This document shows positions 18,189 through 27,868 of a stretch of DNA of 64,000 nucleotides, in pieces. The notes under the pieces are model-generated. The model saw only the letters and a program-made list of their open reading frames with translations, was not told where the DNA came from and made no database searches. Origin of the DNA: Streptococcus ictaluri 707-05 (GTDB taxonomy: Bacteria; Bacillota; Bacilli; Lactobacillales; Streptococcaceae); NCBI RefSeq assembly GCF_000188015.2, contig NZ_AEUX02000007.1:434001-498000 (forward strand), given 5' to 3'. Numbering within the stretch: position 1 is the stretch's first letter; each line of letters starts with the position of its first letter. The position numbers and the translations under genes are program-made.

Positions 18189-19111
18189 GTCATCAGAGTA
18201 AAGAAATGCGTCATGTTTACCGTGATTTTCTTATCGAAGCCAGTCAAAAAGAGCCTAAGATAGCTGTCTTAGAGGCTGACCTATCAAGCTCGATGGCGAC
18301 TAATCAATTAGCCCAAGTCTTGGGCAAGCGTTACATTAATCTTGGGATAATGGAAGCTGAAATGGTTGGTGTGGCTGCTGGTTTAGCGGTCAAAGGCTAT
18401 AAGCCCTACCTGCACACCTTTGGCCCCTTTGCCTCAAGACGGGTTTTTGATCAACTCTTCATTTCACTAGCTTATGCTCAGTTGAGTGCTACCATTATTG
18501 GGTCAGACGCAGGTGTCAGTGCTGAGATGAACGGTGGGACGCATAAGCCTTTTGAAGAAATTGGCTTGCTACGCTTAGTTCCCAAAGCAAACGTTTATGA
18601 GGTTAGTGATGATGTCCAATTTAAAGCCGTTTTAGAAGAAACCTTAACTCAAGATGGCCTTAACTATATTCGAACCATTCGTAAGGCACCGGTAGCCCTT
18701 TATGAGGAAGGTGATGATTTTTCAAAAGGCTATATGATCCTTCGTCAGGGTCAAGACCTAACGATTGTTACTTCTGGCCTCATGGTCAGCAATTGCTTAG
18801 AAGTAGCTGATGCTCTGGCAGAAGATGGTTACGCTATTGGGGTGATTGACCTCTTTAGAATCAAACCTCTGCCACAAGATTTGGCCCAAGAATTGAAAGG
18901 AAAACCAGTCTTGACCGTGGAAAACCATAATCAAATTGGTGGCCTTGGAAGTGCTATTTGTGAATTACTCAGCCAAGAGCCAGAGACGCCAGTTTCTAGA
19001 ATGGGCATTGATGAAAGCTTTGGGCAGGTGGGCAAAATGGATTACCTACTAGAACAGTACCAGCTCAATCCTGATGCCATCAAAAAGCGTATCAAAAGCT
19101 TATTAGCTTAA
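18185..19111 (+). CDS. Transketolase, C-terminal (Pyr + C) subunit
   Basis: The 308 residues form the pyrimidine-binding and C-terminal domains. The conserved Glu for ThDP activation lies in INLGIMEAEMVGVAAGLA; the transketolase C-domain (about 180-308) contains PVLTVENHNQIGGLGSA. It overlaps the N-terminal subunit gene by 4 bases, so the two are made in equal amounts. It is the last gene of the PRD-EIIB-EIIC-tkt operon, followed by a terminator. Confidence 0.92.
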   Translation: MSHQSKEMRHVYRDFLIEASQKEPKIAVLEADLSSSMATNQLAQVLGKRYINLGIMEAEMVGVAAGLAVKGYKPYLHTFGPFASRRVFDQLFISLAYAQLSATIIGSDAGVSAEMNGGTHKPFEEIGLLRLVPKANVYEVSDDVQFKAVLEETLTQDGLNYIRTIRKAPVALYEEGDDFSKGYMILRQGQDLTIVTSGLMVSNCLEVADALAEDGYAIGVIDLFRIKPLPQDLAQELKGKPVLTVENHNQIGGLGSAICELLSQEPETPVSRMGIDESFGQVGKMDYLLEQYQLNPDAIKKRIKSLLA

Positions 19112-19139
19112 GAAAAGATAGCAATACATTTCTGTTTAA

Positions 19140-19176
19140 AAACCTCTAGCAGCTAGCTTGGCTGAGAGGTTTTTTG
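19140..19176 (+). terminator. Terminator after transketolase operon
   Basis: AACCTCT...AGAGGTT with inner AGC/GCT pairing is followed by T5. Confidence 0.85.
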
Positions 19177-19410
19177 TTTTAGTTTAGGCTTAACCCATCT
19201 CTTGTCACTCATTCTTTGGTATGGCATCAGGTCTTGGCAACAGAAGTCCTTGCTTTTTGTCAGGTCAATTTAAGGAGAATTTAATAACAAAAGGTATTTT
19301 TCTTAATTAAGATTGGTTTGGATTGCCCATTTCTACTTATTTTTTGCTACAATGGGAGGTAATACACTAGAAAAGATTTTTTCTAAATGAAGTGAGAGAA
19401 GGAGCTTTTA

Positions 19411-21309
19411 ATGACAAAAACCTACCAAGAAGATTTTTACCAAGCTGTCAATGGTGCCTGGGCACAAACAGCTGTCATTCCAGATGATAAACCCCGTACA
19501 GGTGGCTTTTCAGATTTAGCTGATGAGATTGAAACGTTGATGTTAAGCACAACAGATGCTTGGTTAGCCGGTCAAGACCTACCACAGGATGCTATTTTAG
19601 AAAACTTTATTAAGTTCCACCATTTAGTGGCAGATTATGATAAGCGTGATCAAGTAGGAGTAGCACCAGTTCTTCCCTTGATTGAGCGTTATCAAGAGTT
19701 AGGCTCATTCGCTGAGTTTGCAGAGCATATTGCTGAGTTTGAGATGGCTGGTCTACCGAATGACTTTCCATTTGGTGTAGATCCTGATTTTATGAATGCC
19801 CAGATAAATGTTCTTTGGTCCTATGCCCCAAGCATTCTTTTGCTAGATACGAGTTATTATGAAGAAGGGCATGAAAAGGCAGAAGAACTCCGTCAGATTT
19901 GGCGCCAATCTCAGGAAAAACTCTTACCACAATTTGGCTTTTCTCCTGAAACTATTCAAGACCTATTGGACAAGGTGATCCAGCTTGATAAGCAAGTGGC
20001 AAAATACGTTTTATCTCGTGAAGAATCTTCTGAATATGTGAAGCTTTATCATCCCTACACTTGGGAAGCATTTACCAAGTTAGCACCAGAAATGCCTTTT
20101 GAAGCTATTTTTGAAGCTATTTTAGGTCAAGTTCCTGATAAGGTTATTGTTCCAGAAGAGCGTTTTTGGACAGACTTTGCAGCTCACTACTATTCAGAAG
20201 AAAACTGGGAGCTGTTAAAGGCTAATCTGATTTTGGATGCAGCTAATGCCTACAATGCTTATTTGACTGATGCTATTCGTGTGGAATCAGGCGCTTATTC
20301 GCGGGCTCTTTCAGGAACGCCCCAAGCAATGGACAAGAAAAAAACAGCCTTTTACTTAGCTCAAGGACCATTTAATCAAGCTCTTGGACTTTGGTACGCT
20401 AGTCAGCGCTTTTCTCCAGAAGCTAAGGCAGATGTAGAGCATAAAGTTGCTAAGATGATTGAGGTGTACAAGTCACGTCTTGAAACAGCTGACTGGTTAG
20501 CCCCTGCGACACGTGAAAAAGCTATTGTGAAACTCAATGTCATTACACCACACATTGGTTATCCTGAAAAATTACCAGAAACTTATGCTAAAAAAATCAT
20601 TGATAGCGAGCTTTCTTTGGTTGAGAATGCCCAAAATTTGGCGAAAATTGCGATCGCCCATAGCTGGAGCAAATGGAATAAGCCGGTCGATCGTAGTGAA
20701 TGGCATATGCCTGCTCATATGGTCAATGCTTATTATGATCCGCAACAAAACCAGATTGTCTTCCCAGCAGCCATTTTACAAGCGCCATTCTATGCTTTAG
20801 AACAGTCTTCGTCAGCTAATTATGGTGGAATTGGAGCTGTTATTGCGCATGAAATTTCCCACGCTTTTGATACTAATGGGGCTTCCTTTGATGATAATGG
20901 TAGCTTAAATGATTGGTGGACAGAGGCTGATTACGAAGCCTTTAAAGAGCGTACAGACAAAGTAGTAGCTCAGTTTGATGGGCTTGATTCTTATGGTGCT
21001 AAGGTCAATGGCAAGTTAACCGTCTCAGAAAATGTCGCTGACTTGGGTGGTGTGGCTTGTGCTTTAGAAGCAGCTCAATCAGAAGCTGATTTTTCAGCGC
21101 GTGATTTCTTTATCAATTTTGCTACCATTTGGCGCATGAAGGCGCGTGATGAATTCATGCAAATGATGGCAAGTATTGATGTCCATGCGCCGGGTGAATG
21201 GCGCACTAACGTGACCTTGACAAACTTTGACGAGTTCCACAAAACCTTTGATATCAAAGAAGGTGATCCTATGTGGAGAGCACCAGAAGATCGGGTGATC
21301 ATTTGGTAA
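19411..21309 (+). CDS. pepO: M13 endopeptidase PepO
   Basis: The 632-residue neprilysin-like zinc metalloprotease has HEISH at about residues 480-484 (VIAHEISHAFDTNG). The third zinc ligand Glu is in ENVADLGG. The substrate-binding stretch AHMVNAYYDP also fits. There is no signal peptide, yet PepO homologues in streptococci are found both inside and at the surface. The family cleaves short peptides; in S. pyogenes it has been tied to peptide-signal degradation and complement interaction. AGAAGGAG sets the start; a TACAAT -10 lies near 19348. It stands alone between two terminators. Confidence 0.94.
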   Translation: MTKTYQEDFYQAVNGAWAQTAVIPDDKPRTGGFSDLADEIETLMLSTTDAWLAGQDLPQDAILENFIKFHHLVADYDKRDQVGVAPVLPLIERYQELGSFAEFAEHIAEFEMAGLPNDFPFGVDPDFMNAQINVLWSYAPSILLLDTSYYEEGHEKAEELRQIWRQSQEKLLPQFGFSPETIQDLLDKVIQLDKQVAKYVLSREESSEYVKLYHPYTWEAFTKLAPEMPFEAIFEAILGQVPDKVIVPEERFWTDFAAHYYSEENWELLKANLILDAANAYNAYLTDAIRVESGAYSRALSGTPQAMDKKKTAFYLAQGPFNQALGLWYASQRFSPEAKADVEHKVAKMIEVYKSRLETADWLAPATREKAIVKLNVITPHIGYPEKLPETYAKKIIDSELSLVENAQNLAKIAIAHSWSKWNKPVDRSEWHMPAHMVNAYYDPQQNQIVFPAAILQAPFYALEQSSSANYGGIGAVIAHEISHAFDTNGASFDDNGSLNDWWTEADYEAFKERTDKVVAQFDGLDSYGAKVNGKLTVSENVADLGGVACALEAAQSEADFSARDFFINFATIWRMKARDEFMQMMASIDVHAPGEWRTNVTLTNFDEFHKTFDIKEGDPMWRAPEDRVIIW

Positions 21310-21326
21310 ATCCGTCATTAAAAAAG

Positions 21327-21356
21327 AAAAGCTAGGAAAAAATTCCTAGCTTTTTT
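21327..21356. terminator. pepO terminator
   Basis: Stem AAAAGCTAGGAA / TTCCTAGCTTTT with loop AAAA is followed by T6. Flanking A/T runs make it usable in both directions. Confidence 0.9.
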
Positions 21357-21368
21357 ATTTGCATGTTT

Positions 21369-21400
21369 TAAAAAAACTACCCTTGTAAAGAAGGGTAGTT
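21369..21400 (-). terminator. tsf terminator
   Basis: ACTACCCTT / AAGGGTAGT with loop GTAAAG has an A run on the plus strand to its left, which serves as the T run for minus-strand tsf transcripts. Confidence 0.85.
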
Positions 21401-21410
21401 GTCATAGAAA

Positions 21411-22451
21411 TTAGTTGTTGAGAGCAGCAGCCATAGTAGCAGCAACTTCTGATTCAAAATCGTTAGATTTTTTCTCGATACCTTCACCAACTTCAAAGCG
21501 AGCAAATGTGATTGCTTTAGCATTTACTGAGTCAAGGTAAGCTTCAACTGTTTTGCTGTCGTCCATGATGTAGACTTGTGCAAGAAGTGTGTAAGCTTGG
21601 TCAACTTTAGTGTTGTCAAGCATGAAGCGATCCATTTTACCTGGGATGATTTTGTCCCAGATTTTTTCTGGTTTGCCTTCAGCAGCTAGTTCATCTTTGA
21701 TAGCTTCTTCAGCTTTGGCAATTGTTTCTTCAGTCAATTCAGCTTTTGAACCGTATGCTAAGAATGGAAGTGCTGGTTTGTCAACCATTGCACGTGACTC
21801 GTTGTCAAGTTCGATAGCGTGGTTCAATTGTGCCAACTCATCTTTGATGAATTGTGGGGCAAGCTCAGTGTATGAAAGAACAGTTGGTTTCATCGCAGCA
21901 ACGTGCATTGATACTTGTTTAGCAAGTGTGTCGTCGCCACCTTCGATAACAGTGATAACACCGATACGGCCACCGTTATGTTGGTAAGCACCGAAGTGTT
22001 GCTCATCTGTTTTTTCAATCAAAGCAAAACGACGGAATGAGATTTTCTCACCGATAGTAGCAGTTGCGTTAACGTAAGCTTCAGCAAGAGTTTCACCTGA
22101 AGGCATTACAAGTGCAAGAGCTTCATCGTTGTTAGCTGGTTTGCCTTCAGCGATAACTTTAGCTGTTTCGTTAACCAATTCAACGAATTGAGCGTTTTTA
22201 GCAACGAAGTCTGTTTCAGCGTTAACTTCAACAACAGCAGCAACGTTACCGTTAACATAAACACCTGTTAAACCTTCAGCGGCAACACGGTCAGCTTTCT
22301 TAGCTGCTTTAGCCATACCTTTTTCACGAAGTAATTCAACGGCTTTGTCCATGTCTCCGTCAGTTTCAACAAGTGCTTTTTTAGCGTCCATAACGCCGGC
22401 ACCAGATTTTTCACGTAATTCTTTAACAAGTTTAGCTGTAATTTCTGCCAT
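21411..22451 (-). CDS. tsf: Translation elongation factor Ts
   Basis: The 346-residue EF-Ts is the guanine nucleotide exchange factor for EF-Tu. The UBA-like N-terminus (about 1-55) includes [20 protein letters not shown]. The exchange core contains [11 protein letters not shown], the family signature. It is encoded downstream of rpsB in the standard bacterial rpsB-tsf arrangement, separated by an attenuator-like hairpin. The SD AAGGAGAT lies before the start. Confidence 0.98.
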   Translation of the reverse strand: MAEITAKLVKELREKSGAGVMDAKKALVETDGDMDKAVELLREKGMAKAAKKADRVAAEGLTGVYVNGNVAAVVEVNAETDFVAKNAQFVELVNETAKVIAEGKPANNDEALALVMPSGETLAEAYVNATATIGEKISFRRFALIEKTDEQHFGAYQHNGGRIGVITVIEGGDDTLAKQVSMHVAAMKPTVLSYTELAPQFIKDELAQLNHAIELDNESRAMVDKPALPFLAYGSKAELTEETIAKAEEAIKDELAAEGKPEKIWDKIIPGKMDRFMLDNTKVDQAYTLLAQVYIMDDSKTVEAYLDSVNAKAITFARFEVGEGIEKKSNDFESEVAATMAAALNN

Positions 22452-22477
22452 TTTTATATCTCCTTGATTTTTGATAA

Positions 22478-22516
22478 TAAAAACGAGACAGAGCGGTTTG
22501 CATTCTGCCCCGTTTA
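22478..22516 (-). terminator. rpsB-tsf intergenic attenuator
   Basis: On the minus strand AAACGGGGCAGA pairs with TCTGTCTCGTTT (12 bp with G-U pairs) and is followed by TTTTATT. It would trim tsf expression relative to rpsB by partial termination. Confidence 0.75.
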
Positions 22517-22540
22517 GAGTTTAATTGTCAAAGGGTTTTC

Positions 22541-23308
22541 TTAGTCGTTTGAACCTTCTACAACTTCAACGATTTCTTCGATTGAATCAGCTTTAGCTTC
22601 TGATGCGAAATCAACGTCTGCATCTTCACCTTGACGGCCTTCGATAACAGCATCAGCTAATTTAGCAGTGATCAATTTAACGGCGCGGATAGCGTCATCG
22701 TTAGCTGGGATGATAACATCGATATCATCTGGATCAGCATTTGTATCAACCATAGCTACAACTGGAATACCAAGTTTTTTAGCTTCTTTAACAGCGATTT
22801 GTTCTTTATGTGGGTCAACAACGTACATTACGTCTGGGATACGAGGCATATCTTCGATACCGCCTAAGAATTTTTCAAGACGTGCACGTTGTTTGTTAAG
22901 AAGTGCAACTTCTTTCTTAGGAAGAACTTCAAAAGTTCCTTCTTCTTCCATACGTTTGATTTCTTTCAAACGAGCGATACGTTTTTGGATTGTTCCCCAG
23001 TTAGTAAGAGTTCCACCCAACCAACGGTGGTTGATGAAGTATTGACCAGCACGAGTTGCTTCGTCTGCAACAGCTTCAGCAGCTTGTTTTTTAGTACCAA
23101 CGAACAAGATAACAGCGTCATTTGCTGCAGCGTCACGAACGAATTCGTAAGCTTGGTCAGCTAATTTAACAGTTTGTTGTAAGTCGATAACGTGGATACC
23201 GTTACGTTCTGTAAAGATGTATTTAGCCATCTTAGGGTTCCAGCGACGAGTTTGGTGACCAAAGTGAACACCAGCCTCAAGAAGTTGTTTCATTGAAATT
23301 ACTGCCAT
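22541..23308 (-). CDS. rpsB: Ribosomal protein S2
   Basis: The 255-residue S2 of the 30S subunit opens with [20 protein letters not shown], the classic S2 start. It contains [16 protein letters not shown] and [19 protein letters not shown] blocks and ends in an acidic tail. It is the first gene of the rpsB-tsf operon, preceded by a 115-base untranslated leader. Confidence 0.98.
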   Translation of the reverse strand: MAVISMKQLLEAGVHFGHQTRRWNPKMAKYIFTERNGIHVIDLQQTVKLADQAYEFVRDAAANDAVILFVGTKKQAAEAVADEATRAGQYFINHRWLGGTLTNWGTIQKRIARLKEIKRMEEEGTFEVLPKKEVALLNKQRARLEKFLGGIEDMPRIPDVMYVVDPHKEQIAVKEAKKLGIPVVAMVDTNADPDDIDVIIPANDDAIRAVKLITAKLADAVIEGRQGEDADVDFASEAKADSIEEIVEVVEGSND

Positions 23309-23458
23309 GAGTAGTTTCTCCTTTATAAAATGTTTTTTCCTCTCCTAGACGTTGACTCGCAGTTCAACCTTGCGGCAACAGAACCACAATCGGCCTGGGA
23401 TGAGTATTTGCCGTCTACACGACTTTAACATTCTATCAAAAAAAAGTCACAAAAGCAA
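23309..23458 (-). promoter_or_regulatory. rpsB promoter and long untranslated leader
   Basis: On the minus strand -35 TTGCTT (23458-23453) and -10 TAGAAT (23435-23430) are 17 bases apart. The transcript then has about 115 untranslated bases before the start, ending in AAGGAGAAACTACT. The leader contains GC-rich blocks (CCCAGGCCG, TTGCCGCAAGG) able to pair. By analogy with other ribosomal operons it may bind S2 for autoregulation; this is inference. Confidence 0.6.
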
Positions 23459-23566
23459 GGAGAAATGCTATGGATTACCTTATTTTTGAGGGAAATCACG
23501 TGCATTACGTATTTCTTTGTTTATTGGGAAGTGTGAAGACAAGCTTTTGGTCATTTTGGGTGGCAC

Positions 23567-23595
23567 TTGCCAAATCGTTTTATTTAAGATATAGT
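23567..23595 (+). promoter_or_regulatory. Promoter of the SARP-type regulator
   Basis: TTGCCA (23567-23572) and TATAGT (23590-23595) with a 17-base spacer lie about 30 bases upstream of the start codon, which has GGAGG. The rest of the gap back to rpsB shows nothing further. Confidence 0.7.
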
Positions 23596-23627
23596 GAACT
23601 TGACTAAGTTTTGGAGGCGTTTTCATA

Positions 23628-26600
23628 ATGAAAGATATTAGATTTCAATTGCTTGGCATACCCCGGATTTTTCTTAATGGAGAAGAACAATTTTTTTCTT
23701 TTGCTAAAGTAAACGCCCTCCTCTATTATCTTGCTGTTAATGGAACTGTTGATCGTGAAACAGCCGCTAGCTTGTTGTGGGAAAATAAAAAAACACAGGT
23801 TGCTAAGAAAAACCTGCGTAATACCATTTATCAAGTCAATAAAGCACTGGATGCGGATCTCATTATTTGTCCTAATCGTAACCTATTAACCTTAAATCCT
23901 GAGATAGCTATCAGTAGTGATATCTTGAGTTTTTTAGCTTCACCAAAGACTCATCTTTCCTTATATCAAGGAGAATTCTTACAAGGCTTTTATTTAAAGA
24001 GTGGTGAGGCTTTTGAGTTGTGGCTAGCTAAGGTTCGCTTGCAGTGCGAACAACTTTACCTGAAGACCTCTTACCAAAAAATTGAAGAGGGCATGGCTGC
24101 CGATGCGGTTGAAGACACTGAAGAACACTTAAAGCAGCTTATTGAACGAGATGAGTTTGAGGAAAAAACTATCAGCTCCTGATGAGGTTATACCAAGAAA
24201 GCAACCGTTCTAGTAAGGTCATTGAAACCTATTATCAACTGTCCAACCTTTTTGATAAGGAATTAGGGATTCAGCCCAGCCCTAAGAGCCAACAAATCTA
24301 TCAAGAGGTGGTTGCCAAAGACCGTAATGACCGAAAACTGAAACAGTTTTTACACAATAGAACGCATTTTTTAGGGCGAATCGATGAAATTAAACAATTA
24401 GAAACCTACTTTGCCAATTGTCTGGCTTACCGGCAAGTGGGTGCCTTGGTCTTGATTGGAGACACAGGTGTTGGGAAGCGTACACTAGCCAGACAAGTTT
24501 TAGCCAATCAAACCCAAAAATGCCACATCATAACGGCTAATTGTTTTCGAGAAGAAGCCATGGATTCTCTCTTGCCTTGGCGAAGCATTTTAGATGAGCT
24601 AGGTGCCTTGGTTATTGAGCATCGCTTATTGACTACAGAGGATTGGAAAGCTGCCTTGCGCCAATGTTTTCCACGTTTAACAGCTTTTCATCAAAAACCT
24701 AATCACCCCTTTGTGAAAGATCAAATGAGTTTGTTGGTTTCCTTTATTGTTGATATTTTCCAACACTTGGCAGATATTAAAGGGTTAGTGATTTTAATTG
24801 AAGATTGTCATTGGATGGACGAAGATAGTTTAACCCTTTTGCAACGGGTGATGAATCAGTTGACTCATTATCCCATTGCCTTTGTGTTGACCAAACATTT
24901 GGGAACTACCCCTCAATTGGCTGTTTTTTTAAATGGATTACAAAACCAAGAACGACTAGAAACCATTCATCTAGAACCTTTCAGCCAAGAAGAGAGTTTT
25001 GCCTTTATTCAGACTCAACTGGGACAAAGAACCATCAGTCAAGAGGAAAAAGGGCACCTTTATCAGGCAAGTCAAGGGATACCTTTTTTCTTATCAGAAT
25101 ACACACAGGCTTTGTTGAGAAATGAAAAATTTGAGCCTTTGACGCCAGCAATCAAGGCAAAATTAGGCTTGAAATTGGCCAATTTGAGTAGCCGAGATGA
25201 CGAACTTCTCAATTATTTGTCTTGTTGCAGAGAAGCTGTGGCGTTAAACACTCTCGCCCAAATCATGCAATTACCTTTGGAAGAAGTGATTGATATTGTT
25301 GATGGCTTGTCTCATTTCTATATTTTAGTGGAGAAAAGCCAAGGAGATGAGGTCATGGTATCTTTTCACCAAAGGATTATTCAGCTTTACAGTTATGACC
25401 GTTTGTCCTTGGCTAAACGACGGCTCCTACATGGGCAAATTGCTAAGCGATTGGAAGAATTATTACCTCTATTGACCAATTCTCCACAGCTGTTAGAAGA
25501 AATTGCCTATCACTATCAGCGCTCCCGTCAGGTGATTAAGGCATTAGAGTACCGCTTAAATTACTTAGATGCTACGTTACAGTTTCAGCACGAACTCTTC
25601 CCGATATACTCTAAGAGACTAGGTTTGGTAGAAAAAACGGAGTGTGAGAATCATCTGCTCTTGGAAAAACAATTTAAGACAATTCGTAAAAGCATTCAAG
25701 ACTTGGAAGCTAATTATGAGAATAGTCGTGATTTTCAGCAGCTTATGATTCGCTTTTCTTATTTAGAGGGGCGCTATGATATCCGATCAGGACGTTACCA
25801 AGATGGGATAAAACATATTCAAAAAGTCATTTCCTTAGCTAGGGAACTCAATTTAACTTCTTTTCTCTTGGAGGGATATCGCCAGCTCATTCATTACTGT
25901 ATTCAGGTTGAAAACAAGCCTGAGATGCACTATTACACGGAACTGTCTTTAGATGCTGCTGTAGAGGCTAATAATTTTGAAGCCATTACCATTAATTTAC
26001 GATTAAAAGGCCTCTACCATCTGATTGACGGTGACTTAGAAGAAGCAGAGCGATTGATTCATCAGTCAATTCAATTCTTCAGGGTTAGACCAGCTTTGCA
26101 AAATAAGTATGCTATTCAAATTGCGGCGGCTTTAGATTATTTAGCTGAAATGGAGCAGATGAAAGGACGATTTCAAGAAGCTATTCTTCTTCAAAAAGAA
26201 GCTATTTCTCTGACAGCTAATAAGCCAGCAGAATTATCGGTAAGTGTCTTTTATATTGGGCTAGGGATTTCTTATTATTACTTAGGCGACACTAAAAAGT
26301 CAGAGCGGTTCTTAAAACTAGCTAAAGAGGCCTTGAAAAATCACGTTCATCCTTGGAAAGAAACCCAGTTAGAGATGTATCTAGGACTTATTGATTGGGG
26401 GAATGGCCGTTATCAAGCTATTATTGATTTGTTAACTCATCAGGAAAGTTTTATTAATCGTTATAGTAATCCGAGAGATAAGGGGATGGTGTTTTATGTT
26501 ATGGCTAAGGTTAAGTCTCACTTAATCTTAGAAAATCATTTTCTAACAAAGGAAGAGTTATCATCTTTAAGCCAACTGCTTGATAAGCGTTTTGATTATT

Positions 26601-26695
26601 ATTATGAAAGAGCTAAAACTTATCTCAATCCTTATCGGGACAAATTACTTATCAAAGAACTAGACAGGTTAGCCCAAAAACTTTTATCGTCATAA
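23628..26695 (+). pseudogene. SARP/BTAD-AAA-TPR transcriptional regulator, frameshifted
   Basis: Two frames together encode about 1022 residues. The N-terminal part (23628-24182) has a winged-helix/BTAD start typical of SARP-like regulators (FQLLGIPRIFLNGEEQFFSF). The second (from 24182) completes the BTAD, then has an AAA/STAND ATPase (Walker A GDTGVGKRTL, about residue 100; Walker B VILIEDCHWMDE). A long TPR-like helical C-terminus follows. The break is in the A6 run at 24163-24168: one more A gives EEKNYQLLMRLYQESN, a perfect join. The regulated genes are unknown. As written the protein cannot work unless the run slips. It shares a bidirectional terminator with hutG. Confidence 0.85.
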
Positions 26696-26702
26696 ATCTA
26701 TC

Positions 26703-26742
26703 AAAAAGGCCCTTCTGTTTACTAACAGAAGGGCCTTTTTTT
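26703..26742. terminator. Bidirectional terminator between regulator and hutG
   Basis: A 17-bp perfect stem (AAAAAGGCCCTTCTGTT and its complement) with loop TACT has A and T tracts on both sides. It serves both converging genes. Confidence 0.95.
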
Positions 26743-27730
26743 ATGGGTGCTGTGCCATAATTTGCACCAAATAGAAAATAAAAGTTGCGGCAAGATTTGC
26801 GGTGTGATGATCGATATCGTGAGGAGGAGACACTTCCACAATGTCAAATCCCAAGAGTTTGCCACTGGCTGCAATATGTTGTAAAACCAAAACAGCTAGG
26901 TTAGGATCAACCCCTAGAGACTGAATGGCGCTGACACCAGGAGCAGCTCCCACCGCAAAGCAATCCATGTCAATGGTTAAGTAGACCTGCTTTTGCCCTT
27001 CTAAAAAATGATCAATGATTTGACAGACTTTTTGATAGCCCAATTTGTAGATATCTTGGCCAGTTAAAAAGGCGATGCCTTTAGATTTGGCAACAAAATC
27101 AAAGAGAAAGAGATTATTATTATGCTCTTGAATCCCTAAGACCAAGTATTTAAAGAGTCTGTCACTCGCAACCGCATCGTCAAACATTTGCCTAAATCCT
27201 GTGCCGGAGTTGGGGCCATTTTGATCATAAGGACGTAAATCAAAATGAGCGTCCAGATTGATAACAGCTAACTCTTTATCTTCTTCTGGCAATGAAGCTA
27301 GCAGTCCAGAGTAATGGCCATAGGCGGTTTCGTGTCCACCTCCAAGTACGATGGGACGCAGGTTTAGCTCTCTCATGCGTTGAATGGCTTTTGATAAGCT
27401 GGCTTGCAATTCTTGCAGGGATCTGTTTGGCCCATCAATGTTTCCAACATCATAAACATTGACCTGACTGCCTAGGTGCCAAGGGAATTTGGCTAACTGG
27501 CTACGAATGGCAGCGGGGCTTTCCACAGCTCCCACACGACCGTTATTGATGTAAACCCCTTTGTCACTTTTAAATCCAATTAAAGCAAAATGTGTCCCTT
27601 CAAAGGGAGTTAAGCTAGGGTCATTAAGGTCTAAGAAGGTCATGACCATTCCCCATTTGGCTGTATATAAGTCGTCATCGATACCCCCATGATAGTAGAT
27701 GGTACTGACAGGGTAGTAATCTTCTAACAT
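26741..27730 (-). CDS. hutG: Formimidoylglutamase
   Basis: The 329-residue ureohydrolase (arginase superfamily) splits N-formimidoyl-L-glutamate into glutamate and formamide. Metal ligands are visible in [20 protein letters not shown] and TIDMDCFA. The start is the ATG at 27730, preceded by AAGGAGATGATAAC; an ATG nine codons earlier lacks an SD. It lies after a terminator behind hutH, so expression may depend on read-through or an unseen promoter. The cluster also has the folate route (ftcD/fchA), so this enzyme is a second way to handle the same intermediate. Confidence 0.93.
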   Translation of the reverse strand: MLEDYYPVSTIYYHGGIDDDLYTAKWGMVMTFLDLNDPSLTPFEGTHFALIGFKSDKGVYINNGRVGAVESPAAIRSQLAKFPWHLGSQVNVYDVGNIDGPNRSLQELQASLSKAIQRMRELNLRPIVLGGGHETAYGHYSGLLASLPEEDKELAVINLDAHFDLRPYDQNGPNSGTGFRQMFDDAVASDRLFKYLVLGIQEHNNNLFLFDFVAKSKGIAFLTGQDIYKLGYQKVCQIIDHFLEGQKQVYLTIDMDCFAVGAAPGVSAIQSLGVDPNLAVLVLQHIAASGKLLGFDIVEVSPPHDIDHHTANLAATFIFYLVQIMAQHP

Positions 27731-27810
27731 GTTATCATCTCCTTTTAGGTTTATCATAGCAAAAAGAATAAGAGAGTCAACTCTTTTTAGGTTTTTGCTA
27801 AGAAATAGAA

Positions 27811-27853
27811 TGAAAAAAGAGTAGAAGCTGAGGCGACTCAGTCAGCTTCTACT
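27811..27853 (-). terminator. Terminator after hutH
   Basis: AGTAGAAGCTGA / TCAGCTTCTACT is a perfect 12-bp stem; on the minus strand it is followed by C and a T6 run (plus-strand A6 at 27813-27818). Confidence 0.88.
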
Positions 27854-27868
27854 GCCTCATAGGGATTA

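Noticed and set aside
21610..21987. Plus-strand ORF of 125 codons inside tsf
   Set aside because: Shadow of the tsf gene in the complementary frame: Ser/Ile-rich composition, no SD, and complete overlap with a certain gene.
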